Part shown: positions 16,226 through 25,856 of the stretch, in pieces
Layout: every line of letters begins with the position of its first letter
How positions within the stretch are numbered: position 1 is the first letter of the stretch
Assembly (NCBI RefSeq): GCF_900302455.1
Contig: NZ_ONZG01000007.1
Coordinates: 186,001-250,000 of the forward strand
Direction: 5' to 3'
Length of the DNA stretch: 64,000 bases
Origin: Falsiruegeria mediterranea M17
GTDB taxonomy: Bacteria > Pseudomonadota > Alphaproteobacteria > Rhodobacterales > Rhodobacteraceae
Made by a program: the position numbers and the translations under genes
The notes under the pieces: generated by a model
The model's database searches: none
Told to the model about the DNA's origin: nothing
What the model saw: the letters and a program-made list of their open reading frames with translations, nothing else

Positions 16226-16785
16226 GGGCACCCATGTGGACCAAAGCACTTATCCTGACTGCGACCCAAACTCTGTTGCTTGGAGGAGTGATGGCCACCG
16301 CCGAACCGTTTGAAACCTTTGAAACTGCACCCGAAACCCGCTGGAGCTATGTGGCGGATACGGTGATGGGTGGCGTGTCCACCGGCAATGTTCAGTTCAT
16401 ACGAGAGGGCCAAACCACCTTTGCCCGACTTGAGGGCACAGTCAGCACCGAAAACAACGGCGGCTTCATCCAATTCCGGCGCGCCCTACCCGATGCGGCT
16501 GACGCTGATGCGCAAGGTCTGCGCTTGCGAGTTCGAGGTAATGGCCAGACCTATTTCGTGCACCTACGGACCACAGGAACCCGCCTGCCCTGGCAATACT
16601 ACCAAGCCCGTTTTGAAACCTCCGGCGAGTGGCGTGAAATCCGCATCCCGTTTGCCGCGTTTGAACGCTCAGGCCGACTGCTGCGCAAGACCGTCAGGTC
16701 CGAGGCGCTCACATCGGTTGGCATCGTCGCCTATGGGCGCGATCACAGCGCGCAGGTTGATGTCAGCGAGATCGCCTTCTACTGA
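16222..16785 (+). CDS. CIA30-family protein
   Basis: A 187-residue protein with an N-terminal signal-like hydrophobic stretch (about 7-26) and a CIA30 domain, a galactose-binding-like beta sandwich. Visible blocks are WSYVADTVMGGVSTGNVQF, NNGGFIQFRR and YQARFETSGEWREIRIPFAAFE. CIA30 was named for a complex I assembly factor in mitochondria; the bacterial secreted versions have no settled function. It overlaps tspO by four bases, so translational coupling is likely. Confidence 0.88.
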   Translation: MRAPMWTKALILTATQTLLLGGVMATAEPFETFETAPETRWSYVADTVMGGVSTGNVQFIREGQTTFARLEGTVSTENNGGFIQFRRALPDAADADAQGLRLRVRGNGQTYFVHLRTTGTRLPWQYYQARFETSGEWREIRIPFAAFERSGRLLRKTVRSEALTSVGIVAYGRDHSAQVDVSEIAFY

Positions 16786-16881
16786 CACCCGTCTCGGCGA
16801 CTTTTGGCACATAGATTGCATTCAAGTTTCCGCCTTCATTCAGGTCGGATAGGGTGAACTCATGACCGAGCGGAGACATTC

Positions 16882-17361
16882 ATGAGACACTTGACACGCC
16901 GATCTGCCCTTGTTTTGGCCTTGGGGTTCGCGTCGGCTGCTTGCAGCCGGGAAGAGCCCACGCCACCCGTTTTTGACCCGCCGCTCTACCCAAATGAAAC
17001 GCCTGAGTTGCGCGCGTCGATCAACAAGTGGGCAGATCACTATGATTTGCCGCGCGAGATGGTGCACAAGCTGGCCATCCGGGAAAGCACGCACCGCCCG
17101 TGGGCTGTAAACCGGCCCTACTACGGCCTGCTACAGATCCTGCCTGCCACGGCGCGGTCCATGGGCTTCAAGGGTCAGCCTAAGGATCTGCTGGACGCGG
17201 ACACCAATCTGGAGTTTGCGTTGAAATATCTCAGGGGCGCTTGGCTGCTGGCAGATGGTGATCAATCGCGGGCCATCCGACTTTATGCGACCGGCTATTA
17301 CTACGAGGCCAAGCGCCGTGGGATGCTGGTCGAAACGGGCTTGGTCAAGCCCAAGGGGTGA
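16882..17361 (+). CDS. lytic transglycosylase lipoprotein (SLT domain)
   Basis: A 159-residue putative lipoprotein. The lipobox is FASAAC (Cys about 22). The SLT lysozyme-like domain has the catalytic glutamate in KLAIRESTHRPWAVN and the YGLLQILPATARSMGF motif. It cleaves murein glycan strands with formation of 1,6-anhydro-MurNAc. Short for the family: only the catalytic domain is present. The ATG is preceded by CGGAG. Convergent with aqpZ. Confidence 0.92.
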   Translation: MRHLTRRSALVLALGFASAACSREEPTPPVFDPPLYPNETPELRASINKWADHYDLPREMVHKLAIRESTHRPWAVNRPYYGLLQILPATARSMGFKGQPKDLLDADTNLEFALKYLRGAWLLADGDQSRAIRLYATGYYYEAKRRGMLVETGLVKPKG

Positions 17362-17411
17362 TCACCTGCCCGCCCCTTTTCTGGGGGCGAGCAGTCTGTT
17401 TGTATCGCGGT

Positions 17412-18101
17412 TCAGTCGTCCGACGACAGGACCTTCCAGATAATGGCGCCCAAGGCTGCACCAATCAGCGGAGCAACCCAGAACATCCAAAGCTGCGCCA
17501 TGGCCGGACCGTCGGCAAAGAGCGCCACGCCGGTCGATCGCGCAGGGTTCACGGATGTGTTTGTGACGGGGATCGAGATCAGGTGGATCAGCGTCAGGCC
17601 AAGACCAATCGCGATCGGGGCGAAACCCGCAGGCGCACCCTTGGACGTGGCGCCCAGGATGATGATCAGGAAGACCGCCGTCATGACCACCTCGGTCACG
17701 AAGCCGGAGACCATCGCATAGCCCTGCGGCGACGCCTCGCCATAGCCGTTCGAGGCAAAGCCCCCGACGCCTTCGAACCCGCTCTGCCCGGAAACGATGA
17801 TGTACAGAACAACTGCGGCGACGATGGCACCAACGACCTGAGCCACCCAATACGGCAACAGCTCTTTGGCATCGTGCCGCCCGCCGATGACCAGGCCAAG
17901 TGTTACCGCGGGGTTGAAATGTCCACCCGAGATATGTCCAACCGCGAAGGCCATCGTAAGAACAGTCAGACCAAAGGCTAAGGAAACCCCAAGCCACCCG
18001 ATCCCCACGTCTGCAACGCCTGCGGCCAAAACGGCGCTGCCACAGCCGCCCAGCACCAGCCAAAAGGTTCCGACGAATTCCGCCATAAGTTTGTTCATCA
18101 T
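17412..18101 (-). CDS. aqpZ: aquaporin Z-type water channel
   Basis: A 229-residue MIP-family channel with six transmembrane helices and two half-helices carrying the NPA boxes (GGHFNPAVT and SVNPARST). The narrow residues around the second box and GHISGG match AqpZ rather than glycerol facilitators. The ATG at 18101 has GGAG eight bases upstream; a GTG nine bases earlier is less likely. No partner genes; it diverges from the quorum-sensing block. Confidence 0.95.
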   Translation of the reverse strand: MMNKLMAEFVGTFWLVLGGCGSAVLAAGVADVGIGWLGVSLAFGLTVLTMAFAVGHISGGHFNPAVTLGLVIGGRHDAKELLPYWVAQVVGAIVAAVVLYIIVSGQSGFEGVGGFASNGYGEASPQGYAMVSGFVTEVVMTAVFLIIILGATSKGAPAGFAPIAIGLGLTLIHLISIPVTNTSVNPARSTGVALFADGPAMAQLWMFWVAPLIGAALGAIIWKVLSSDD

Positions 18102-18466
18102 GTCGCGCACTCCAATTCACTGCGGGCGCCTGTCGGCTGCCCTTGTCCCTGTTGTCCTTCTTGTCTTGTTGCTCGGCTCGAAAACTTCGCGAGCAGAGCG
18201 TCTTTCGTGGCTAGCTCAAAGTCGCATGCCCACGTTAACTTTCACGTCAAACACATGTATCTAGGACCTTTTTTTCAATCTTTTCAAGAAAGCCGTTTGT
18301 TACCCAACGAAATTTTCAACCCAGGGAGGAATTAGTGTTGCCTGACACACTCAGGTCGGGCACTGTTTCAGAACAGATGTGCATCCAGTGATCACGGAAC
18401 AACGCCTCCGGTTCAGGCGGCGACCTTACTGCGTGTGATCTCTGGTGAGTTACGGGTGATCAACGC
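18102..18466. other. intergenic region between aqpZ and the XRE gene
   Basis: About 365 bp between divergent genes, without a gene. It must hold both promoters. A short dyad CTGTT-TCAG-AACAG lies at 18363-18376, about 90 bp before the XRE start. No convincing lux box was seen. Confidence 0.5.
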
Positions 18467-18877
18467 ATGAATTCGATAGACAGCCTAGTCGGCTCAAAAA
18501 TCCGCGCGCGGCGGATATCATTGGGAAAAAGCCAGGTGGAACTTGGTCGCGCCATCGGGGTGCGCTTTCAACAGGTTCAAAAATATGAATCCGGTGTGAA
18601 CCGTGTCAGCGCGTCGCGTCTGTGGATGATCGCCGAAGCGCTCGACCTTCACATCAGCCATTTTTTCGAAGAACAGTCATTGGATTCAGTGCCGCATTGC
18701 AAGCAATTCGCCCCCCCTAGGCGGCTCAATCAACCCAGAGACGAACAGGCAACACAGGAGCTGGTTGACCTCTTTACGGACTTGTCAGCCGAGCAAAAGC
18801 ATGCTGTTCTTACCATAATCAAGAACATGTCGGCCCCCTCCCATCCGTCTCTGTCCAAATTAGACGTCGAAGGTTAG
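18467..18877 (+). CDS. XRE-family transcriptional regulator
   Basis: A 136-residue protein with an N-terminal HTH_3 domain (about 8-62): IRARRISLGKSQVELGRAIGVRFQQVQKYESG is a classic helix-turn-helix. A linker and a short helical C-terminus (LVDLFTDLSAEQKHAVLTIIKNM) follow. No ligand-binding domain. It ends 27 bp before luxR on the same strand, so it probably shares its transcript and may feed into the same regulatory circuit. Confidence 0.9.
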   Translation: MNSIDSLVGSKIRARRISLGKSQVELGRAIGVRFQQVQKYESGVNRVSASRLWMIAEALDLHISHFFEEQSLDSVPHCKQFAPPRRLNQPRDEQATQELVDLFTDLSAEQKHAVLTIIKNMSAPSHPSLSKLDVEG

Positions 18878-18904
18878 GTACCGGCACCTTAACGGTCCAG
18901 GCTG

Positions 18905-19615
18905 ATGTCTAAAATGGATATTGTGGATCTTGGCGCGCTGCCAAAAACAGAAAGTCACTACAGTGGCTTTCTCGATCAGGTGCGCGAGAAATTTGAACTG
19001 GACAATGTGGCCTATGCCGGAATCAACCCGGTCAGCGGAACAATTCACGGTCACGTGACCTATGATGATGCCTGGAAGGCGCACTACACCGAGCATAATT
19101 TTCAGCTCATTGATCCGACCTTGCATATGCCTCAGCGCAGCATCGCCCCCGTGGATTGGAGCAGGCTCGAGCGCAGCGACCAGTTCCGCAAGGTGTTCCG
19201 CGACGCCAATGATTTTGGCATTGGTGATCAAGGTCTGACGATACCTGTACGTGGGCCTTACGGCGATGTCGGCTTGCTGAGCGTCACCCGCGATTGCAGC
19301 AAGACCGAATGGAGCAAATTGGTCAGCCACGTGATCAGCGATTTGCAATCCATGGCCGTCCACATTCATGATTCTGTCATGAGCTCGGATGCCCTCACCC
19401 GTGTTTTGCTGCATCCATCGCTTTCAAAACGCGAGGTTGAGATCCTGCAATGGGTGGCTGCGGGCAAGTCACAACAGGATATCGGCGATATTTTGTCGAT
19501 TTCCCATCGCACCGTCGAAGTTCATTTGCGTTCAAGCCGCGAAAAGTTGTATGCCCTGACCACAGCCCAAGCCGTAGGACGCGCCATTGGGCTGGGCCTC
19601 ATCTTCCCCGGCTAA
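18905..19615 (+). CDS. LuxR-type acyl-homoserine-lactone receptor/regulator
   Basis: A 236-residue LuxR. The N-terminal autoinducer-binding domain has the conserved ligand residues at exactly TraR numbering: Trp57, Tyr61, Asp70 and Trp85 (DAWKAHY, LIDPTL, PVDW). The C-terminal GerE HTH is LSKREVEILQWVAAGKSQQDIGDILSISHRTVEVHLRSS (about 172-210). It should bind an AHL and act on DNA, most plausibly on the luxI gene 97 bp downstream. The start may be the ATG at 18905 or 18914. Confidence 0.95.
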   Translation: MSKMDIVDLGALPKTESHYSGFLDQVREKFELDNVAYAGINPVSGTIHGHVTYDDAWKAHYTEHNFQLIDPTLHMPQRSIAPVDWSRLERSDQFRKVFRDANDFGIGDQGLTIPVRGPYGDVGLLSVTRDCSKTEWSKLVSHVISDLQSMAVHIHDSVMSSDALTRVLLHPSLSKREVEILQWVAAGKSQQDIGDILSISHRTVEVHLRSSREKLYALTTAQAVGRAIGLGLIFPG

Positions 19616-19650
19616 ATCGTCATCTCCGCCAGACTACGGGAATCCCCCAA

Positions 19651-19666
19651 TGGTCCCCCCGGACCA
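19651..19666 (+). promoter_or_regulatory. candidate operator upstream of luxI
   Basis: TGGTCC-N4-GGACCA lies 47 bp before the luxI start. Its size is close to that of a lux box, but arms and consensus differ, so assignment to LuxR is tentative. A second imperfect dyad around GGTAACG / GTTTACC follows at 19671-19688. Confidence 0.3.
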
Positions 19667-19712
19667 GATAGGTAACGATTGGTTTACCGTTAACCACTTG
19701 ATGGGGGAAAAG

Positions 19713-20594
19713 ATGATTGTTGTGATTGATGCTCTTAACAAGCACCTGTTCAGTTCTGTTCTTGAGGACATGTTTCGTCTTCGCGGTAGGGTCTTTGGTG
19801 GACGTCTGGGATGGGACGTGACGATCGAAGACGGCAAGGAAATAGACAACTTCGACAAACTGGATCCGGCCTATGTTGTAGGTTTGGATGATGACGGCAA
19901 CGTCATCTCGGCAGTTCGGGCGCTGCAAACGACCGGGCCACATATGCTGTCGGATGTGTTTCACGCCATTCTGGACGGCGAGGCACCGTTGCGCAGCGCA
20001 ACCATGTGGGAATCCACCCGCTTTTGTGTCGACACGCAGCGCCTGACGCGGGGCAAAGACCGAAATTCGGTTTCGTACGCCACATGCGAACTGATGATCG
20101 GCTCGTTGGAGTTCGCCCGGCGTTCAGGCATCCAGGACATCGTCACAGTCATGGATCCGGTCATGGACCGCGTCCTCAAACGGTCCAACAACGCGCCCTA
20201 TGGCTATGTTGGCAAGACCGTTCCAATGGGCAAGGTACCTGCGCTCGCCGCCCTGCTCGACTGCACCGAAGAGCGAATCAACAATGTTCGTGAATTTGCA
20301 GGCATCGAACATGACGTTTTCCTCACTGAGGAAGAGGCACTGAAACTTTTAATCCACTCAAAGAGCACCGAAAAAATGCCATTGGATACCGCGACGAACA
20401 GCACTCCCGCCAACCGTGACCACAAGCCGCTCAGCTCGCTTGAAAAGTACTTTGTCGAGCAGATGCGCGCGGCCAAGACCGAAGATGAGGTCAAATCGGT
20501 CCTTGAACTGATCGAGGCACTCAGCGACAGCTTTTCGCCCGAGCAGCGTCGAACCTTGCGTCAGACCCCCTGGGCCCTCGCAAACGAAGCATGA
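19713..20594 (+). CDS. acyl-homoserine-lactone synthase with C-terminal extension
   Basis: A 293-residue LuxI-family synthase, which makes AHL signals from SAM and acyl-ACP. Invariant residues are present: Arg25 and Phe28 in LRGRVFGGRLGWD, Trp34, Asp45 and Asp48, Arg69, Glu100 and Arg103 in MWESTRF. The LuxI fold ends near residue 200. About 90 more residues follow, with a helical segment LSSLEKYFVEQMRAAKTEDEVKSVLELIEAL. The start at 19713 is set by GGGGGA four bases upstream; a longer frame from 19587 has no homology. Confidence 0.94.
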   Translation: MIVVIDALNKHLFSSVLEDMFRLRGRVFGGRLGWDVTIEDGKEIDNFDKLDPAYVVGLDDDGNVISAVRALQTTGPHMLSDVFHAILDGEAPLRSATMWESTRFCVDTQRLTRGKDRNSVSYATCELMIGSLEFARRSGIQDIVTVMDPVMDRVLKRSNNAPYGYVGKTVPMGKVPALAALLDCTEERINNVREFAGIEHDVFLTEEEALKLLIHSKSTEKMPLDTATNSTPANRDHKPLSSLEKYFVEQMRAAKTEDEVKSVLELIEALSDSFSPEQRRTLRQTPWALANEA

Positions 20595-20635
20595 TCCTGG
20601 CCCAGACGGGCCTGACAATAATGCTCTCCTCAAAC

Positions 20636-20663
20636 GAAAAGAGCCGCCCATTGGGCGGCTCCT
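20636..20663. terminator. bidirectional terminator between luxI and tig
   Basis: GAGCCGCCCA/TTGGGCGGCTC (20641-20661) lies between convergent genes. On the minus strand it is followed by TTTTCG, so it ends tig; on the plus strand the following CCTTCTATTT is weaker. Confidence 0.8.
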
Positions 20664-20695
20664 TCTATTTGGACCTGTGAAAGGCTCAGGGAAGA

Positions 20696-22021
20696 TTACT
20701 CGTCCTCCAGCGCCTCAACAGCTTTTTCCAGATCGTCTTTCGAGACCTCTTTCTCGGTCACTTCAGCCAGCTCGAACACATAGTCGACAACTTTGTCTTC
20801 AAAGATCGGCGCGCGCAGCTGCTGCTGCATCTGAGCGTTCTGCTGGATGAATTCAAAGAACTGACGTTCCTGACCCGGATACTGACGCGCCTGCGCCATG
20901 ATCGCTTGGGTCATCTCGGCGTCGGTCACTTCAACCTCGGCTTTCTGGCCCAACTCGGCCAGCAGCAGGCCAAGACGCACGCGACGCGCCGCCAGCTTGG
21001 TGTGCTCTTCGGTCGCTTCGATCTCGGCGTGATCGTGACCTTCAACCTCAGGATTTTCCTCGTGCCACAGCTGGTGTGCGATCTGCTTGGCCTCTGCGTC
21101 CAGCAGCGACGGCGGCAGGTCGAACGACACTTTGCCGTCCAGCGCGTCCAGCAGAGCGCGCTTCTGCACGGCACGGGCAGCGCCTGCATATTCGGCTTCC
21201 AGACGCTCGCTGATCTGACCTTTCAGAGCGGCCAGGTCTTCGGCACCGAACTTCTGCGCCAACTCGTCGTTGATCTCGGCCGCAACCGGCTCTTTGACCT
21301 CTTTGACGTTGCACGAGAAGACGGCTTCTTTGCCGGCCAGGTGCTCGGCCTGATAATCTGCGGGGAAGGTGACGGTGACGTCTTTTTCTTCGCCGCCTTT
21401 CACGCCAACCAGCTGATCCTCGAAACCGGGGATGAAGCTGTTGGAACCCAGAACCAGCGGATAATCTTCGGCCGAACCACCTTCGAACGCTTCGCCGTCA
21501 ACCTTGCCGACGAAATCGAACACGACCTGGTCGCCATCAGCGGCTTCGCCGTCTTTGGTGTTAAAGTCCTGCGCGGTCTCGGCCAGGTTGCCCAGGGCCT
21601 CTTCCACGGCGGCATCGTCTGCCTTGACGACCATCTTCTCCAGCGAGATCGACTTCAGGTCAACTTCGGGGATCTCGGGCAGCGCTTCGTATGCCATCTC
21701 GACGTGGACGTCGTCGCCCTCTTTCCAGTCTTCGTTGGTCATCTTGACTTCGGGCTGCAGCGCCGGACGGTCGCCGCTGTCTTCAAAGTGCTGGTTCATG
21801 GCACCATCGATGCTTTCCTGCATCGCTTCGCCCAGCAGACGCTGACCAAACTGCTTTTTCAGCAGGGCCATGGGCACCTTGCCCTTGCGAAAGCCCTTCA
21901 TTTCGATCTCGGGCTGCGCCTCGACCAGCTTTTCGTTGACCTTCTCGTCCAGCTCGGCCGCAGTCACGACGATGTTGTAGCCGCGCTTCAGACCTTCGTT
22001 CAGCGTCTCGGTAACCTGCAT
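20696..22021 (-). CDS. tig: trigger factor
   Basis: A 441-residue ribosome-associated chaperone and prolyl isomerase. The ribosome-binding signature is [19 protein letters not shown] (about 41-58). The FKBP-type PPIase domain follows ([39 protein letters not shown]). A helical C-terminal domain ends in a glutamate-rich tail (KAVEALEDE). Length is typical for alphaproteobacteria. Confidence 0.97.
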   Translation of the reverse strand: MQVTETLNEGLKRGYNIVVTAAELDEKVNEKLVEAQPEIEMKGFRKGKVPMALLKKQFGQRLLGEAMQESIDGAMNQHFEDSGDRPALQPEVKMTNEDWKEGDDVHVEMAYEALPEIPEVDLKSISLEKMVVKADDAAVEEALGNLAETAQDFNTKDGEAADGDQVVFDFVGKVDGEAFEGGSAEDYPLVLGSNSFIPGFEDQLVGVKGGEEKDVTVTFPADYQAEHLAGKEAVFSCNVKEVKEPVAAEINDELAQKFGAEDLAALKGQISERLEAEYAGAARAVQKRALLDALDGKVSFDLPPSLLDAEAKQIAHQLWHEENPEVEGHDHAEIEATEEHTKLAARRVRLGLLLAELGQKAEVEVTDAEMTQAIMAQARQYPGQERQFFEFIQQNAQMQQQLRAPIFEDKVVDYVFELAEVTEKEVSKDDLEKAVEALEDE

Positions 22022-22147
22022 TCTTAGTCCCCATAGGATTTGGGGCGCGCAAAACGGGCGCGCCGGGAAATTTGACGCCTTCTATTTGCCCTGCCCCGCC
22101 GGTGCAAGAGGCTTTGCACAAGAACAGGCCGGGACTCGCCGTCAAAC

Positions 22148-22184
22148 CAAAAAAAAACACGCCGCACGAGGGAATGCGGCGTGT
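22148..22184 (-). terminator. terminator of the first porin gene
   Basis: ACACGCCGCA/TGCGGCGTGT (22157-22184), followed on the minus strand by a run of T, lies 26 bp after the porin stop. Confidence 0.9.
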
Positions 22185-22209
22185 TCTCTTTGACTGTCTG
22201 ATGGAAGGA

Positions 22210-23331
22210 TCAGAACTTCCAGCGGGCGCCCAGGATCATGGACGTGTTGTCCTGATAGTTTGCTGCAACCGCATCATGCTCATGCTGCTGGTAGCCAAAG
22301 TACACGTCGGCGTTGATCGGGTCGACACGCTGCGCAACACCAATACCGATCACTTTGGTTTTCGAACCATTGGTGTCAAAGTCACTACCGTCTTTGTAGT
22401 GAATGCCGATACCGGTGGTGCCGATCGAGAACCAGTCCTGCTCGTAGGCGATTTTGCCGTAGACATAGCTGGGGTCGGTTGCACCGGCTGCGTCATCGCT
22501 GCGGTTACCGGCTGCCATGGTGAAGCTCAGGCCGTTCTGCAGCTTGACCGAGGCCGAACCAACGGTGTCCGAACGCTTGGCCCCGTTTGCACGGTCACGT
22601 ACCAGGTGCGCGATGGTCGCTTGGAATTCGGCTGCGCCAAAGTCGTTGGCATAGTTCAGGGCAATGTCATAGTAATCGTCGTCGTCGGTGCGCGACAGCG
22701 TGTTCTGACCATAGGCAATCGCCGCCGAGAAGCCGTTGAACTCGGGCGTGTCATAGCGCAGACGGGTCCGGCGCGGGCCGTCCAGATCGCTGACGGTGTC
22801 ACCAACGGTCGGGCCGCTCAGGGCACCAGCAGTGTCCCGGAACAGGAAGCTGTCGTTGTAGTCGGTTGTGGCCGAGTTCAAAACGGTCCCGACATAGGAC
22901 AGGTCAACACCCGCCGCGCCGTCAGAGGCCATGCTGCCCTGACCCGCCGAAAACTTGCCGTAGTTGCCGCTCAACGCAAAATCGATGTGACGGATATCTT
23001 CGCGCGACCAACCGCTGGTGTTGCGGCCAAATTGGTCGATGTCAGCGGAACCCGGCAGGCTCAGACCGGTTTCGAAACGGAAGGTGAAGGTGTTCGCGCC
23101 GAACTCCTGACCACCGCGCACACCGATCCGGCTATTCGAAATCGAGCTGTCCGTGACGTTGGTCTCGCTCTGCTGACCGTCGTCGACCGACGTGATCGCC
23201 GGGTTGAACTGACCATAGAGCTGGACCCAACCGCCACTGCCGTTCTCATAGCGAAATTCGGCAGCAGCCGGAGCGGTAATGCTTGTCGCAACCAGCGCGG
23301 CAGCAGATGTAAGTTTAAGTTTTTGTGACAT
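22210..23331 (-). CDS. outer-membrane porin, alphaproteobacterial type
   Basis: A 373-residue porin. The signal peptide (about 1-24, ending APAAAEF) is followed by a 16-strand-type barrel with alternating hydrophobic residues: VQLYGQFNPAITSVDDG, TFRFETGLSL, RRTRLRYDTPEFNGFSAAIAYGQ. It ends in a C-terminal phenylalanine (GARWKF), the BAM-complex signal. It shares its layout and many blocks with the next gene upstream, so the two arose by duplication. It should form a trimeric diffusion channel. Confidence 0.94.
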   Translation of the reverse strand: MSQKLKLTSAAALVATSITAPAAAEFRYENGSGGWVQLYGQFNPAITSVDDGQQSETNVTDSSISNSRIGVRGGQEFGANTFTFRFETGLSLPGSADIDQFGRNTSGWSREDIRHIDFALSGNYGKFSAGQGSMASDGAAGVDLSYVGTVLNSATTDYNDSFLFRDTAGALSGPTVGDTVSDLDGPRRTRLRYDTPEFNGFSAAIAYGQNTLSRTDDDDYYDIALNYANDFGAAEFQATIAHLVRDRANGAKRSDTVGSASVKLQNGLSFTMAAGNRSDDAAGATDPSYVYGKIAYEQDWFSIGTTGIGIHYKDGSDFDTNGSKTKVIGIGVAQRVDPINADVYFGYQQHEHDAVAANYQDNTSMILGARWKF

Positions 23332-23712
23332 TTTTTCACCACGGTGTGTTTCTGATAGTAACGCTCAGGAACATGGCGTCGGATCGACGAACTTGAAGGG
23401 ATATCCCCCCCAGATCGACCCTCTATTGCAATTGAGACACAGTGAATTTGAGTCGGAAATGCCACTTCACCAACATAGCAAGGGATTTGCGGAACAAGGG
23501 GCTGTTTCAGAAAAACTGTCACAAGAGAAAATCGGACAAACACTCATGCCCTGACCACATAGCCGCCTTGCAGACGAGCAATGACAGCGGCGGCGAACCG
23601 CTCATCCTGACTTGCACCCTTGCAGCATTCCGCTCAAAACCGCTCACTACAGCAAGTGCCTGACAGAGCTGCAAAAAACTTTTCAAATTCAATTCTGGAA
23701 GAACAAGAAAAA
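23332..23712. other. intergenic region upstream of the first porin
   Basis: About 380 bp, relatively AT-rich, between the two porin genes. It probably contains the promoter and a long 5' untranslated region for the downstream porin. No gene, tRNA or clear operator was seen. Confidence 0.5.
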
Positions 23713-23736
23713 AACGCCGCGCAATCGCGCGGCGTT
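23706..23736 (-). terminator. terminator of the second porin gene
   Basis: AACGCCGCGC/GCGCGGCGTT (23713-23736), with TTTTTTT next on the minus strand, lies 28 bp after the porin stop codon. Confidence 0.9.
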
Positions 23737-23763
23737 CCACAGTCTTGTTGATCTGATGTTGGT

Positions 23764-24873
23764 TCAGAAGCGCCAGCGCGCACCAAAGAGGACCGCATTC
23801 ACGTCCTGATAGGCCACACCGGGATCCGACAATTCATGCTTTCGGTAGCCCAGGTAGACCTGCGTGCTGATGCTATCGATGTTCTGGTTCAAACCGACAC
23901 CCATGCTCTTGGATTTGCGCCCGGCAAGCCCAAAGTCGCTCCCGTCGTAATAGTCCACCGCGATCGACGTTGTACCACCCTGCCACCAGTCCGCTTCGTA
24001 CCCGGCCAGGAAATACGTATAGTCGCCACTGTTCTTGCGGCTACCAGTCGAGAAGGCAAAGTTCAGACCGTTCTGCAGTTTGACGGCAAGCGATCCAAAC
24101 GTGTCATCGCGGTCGACGCCATTGCGATCCCTGCGCGAGAAACCAATGCCACCTGCAACCTTGGTTCCGCCGAACTCCCGCGCGTATTTCAGGGCGACGT
24201 CATAGTATTTGTCGTTGTTGTTGGGCGTCAGAACATCCTGGCCAGCGGACAGCGCGATCTGGAACCCGTTGAACGAAGGCGAGTCGTAGCGAATACGACC
24301 CTGACGTCCACCATCCAGACTTGGGGTCACGCTGCTGATGCTGACGCCGGACAATGCGCCACCTGCAGTGCGGAACTGAAAGCTGCCCGCAAAGTCGCCG
24401 ACGCCATTGTAGGTGGTCATGGCATTGTTGTTGAGCGACTTGTCAGCGACGCCGTCCGTCGCCATCGAACCCTGCCCCAGATATACCGTACCCCAATCCG
24501 CCTTATAGGCGAAATCGATCTTACGAATGTCGGTTCGGTCCCAATCAATGCCTTTGGGCGTGGTCGTCTGGCTGACACCGCCCGAACTGCGCAAACCAAG
24601 CGCGGTTTCAAGGTTGAAACTGAATTCGCCACCCGACATCGGTTGGCGCACCCACATGCCGACACGGGTGTTGGAATGCGCGTTGTCCACCAGGTTGTCG
24701 GTTGTTTGCACCCCGTCATCGACGGATTGGAAGGCCGGAGAGAATTGGCCGTAGAGCCTTACATATCCGCCCGAGGCATTGTCCCATTTGAGTTCAGCAG
24801 CTGCAGGAGCCGCGATACCTGCCACCAGCAGCGCTGCTGCCGAGGTTCGTTTAAGCGTCTGTGTCATAGTCAT
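23764..24873 (-). CDS. outer-membrane porin, paralogue
   Basis: A 369-residue porin with a signal peptide (MTMTQTLKRTSAAALLVAGIAAPAAAEL). Barrel blocks match the neighbour: VRLYGQFSPAFQSVDDG, LGLRSSGG, RQGRIRYDSPSFNGFQIALSAGQD, a C-terminal FGARWRF. The start at 24873 is chosen because the signal peptide begins there; the frame runs on upstream without signal features. Each porin has its own terminator, so they are likely independently regulated. Confidence 0.93.
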   Translation of the reverse strand: MTMTQTLKRTSAAALLVAGIAAPAAAELKWDNASGGYVRLYGQFSPAFQSVDDGVQTTDNLVDNAHSNTRVGMWVRQPMSGGEFSFNLETALGLRSSGGVSQTTTPKGIDWDRTDIRKIDFAYKADWGTVYLGQGSMATDGVADKSLNNNAMTTYNGVGDFAGSFQFRTAGGALSGVSISSVTPSLDGGRQGRIRYDSPSFNGFQIALSAGQDVLTPNNNDKYYDVALKYAREFGGTKVAGGIGFSRRDRNGVDRDDTFGSLAVKLQNGLNFAFSTGSRKNSGDYTYFLAGYEADWWQGGTTSIAVDYYDGSDFGLAGRKSKSMGVGLNQNIDSISTQVYLGYRKHELSDPGVAYQDVNAVLFGARWRF

Positions 24874-25856
24874 CACCACTGGGAGTTCTGAATTTGAGGT
24901 ATGAAACATGTGGCACCCCATCTTGAATGTTGAAGAGGCCGTCCCATTTGACCCGATTGATATTGCATTAATGTAACAGTAATTTTGAGACACCAAGCAA
25001 AAAACCCAAGCAAAAAAGGGGGTTGGCACCTCAGGCGGTCATCGATGAAAATTCTGACAAGCAAAATGCAAACCGAGACCCATGAGATCACATCATACCC
25101 GACATGCGTTGAATATCATACCCTTGGCTTGGGTTTGGGCAAAAACCGGCGAAACCCAACATAGCGATGGCAAGCCATCTCGGCGAAGAACCCATCCTCC
25201 GGGTAAAGCTCCTGGATTTCGTTGCGGACACAGGCAGGCACCCTCTGCACCCAAGCTCAATTCCAGGACGTCGCGGCCCGCCAAGAGCGGCGTTCCAAGT
25301 GGCTTCTTTGGAGAGAGAGCGGCAGCTGAGTACCTCTGCCAGTTCTGCGAGATAGACAGATGACTTCGCCCGACAACAGATGGAACGTGCCATTATCGCA
25401 CTTAAAACGTCAGGTTGACTGGATGGAAAACCGCTTTTGGTTCCGAAGAGCGCGCAACGAAACCGAGAGGAGTAAACCTCTTCAGAATGGGCACTTTCTG
25501 TCGAGGCGCACATTTCTATTGCGAAAGCCTGCTTGGGGGTATCCTTAGGGTAGCAGTAACAGTGTGCTTAAAGGCTGCGGCGCGCAGACAAGCCGAAACG
25601 GTCTACCAACCTCAAGGACCAACGTCATCAATCGCCGACGTGACAGGTTGCGCCGTATTGAAACAAACTGCATGGCTCGCAAGACCAACTCAGCGTGCCG
25701 GTTGCGATCCACTTGCCGAACCAAATTCAGCAAGGGTGCACGCGGAAAATGGCACACACACTGGATTGGTCCCGCCTGCCCCCTTACAGGCCTTCTTGCA
25801 CGCATCCCAACGCCCCTGGCGCGAGCGACAGGTGAGACGCATCAAGCGGTTCCTGA
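24874..25856. other. 980-bp gene-poor stretch between porin and RTX gene
   Basis: No frame here has a recognisable protein, and the open frames are short, cysteine- and arginine-rich and lack ribosome-binding sites. The right part must carry the 3' end of the large RTX transcript. It looks like eroded sequence at the edge of the accessory region. Confidence 0.5.

Noticed and set aside
25088-25513. 141-codon minus-strand frame between porin and RTX
   Set aside because: Composition is unlike the neighbours (many Cys, Ser, Arg), no ribosome-binding site, no recognisable motif.
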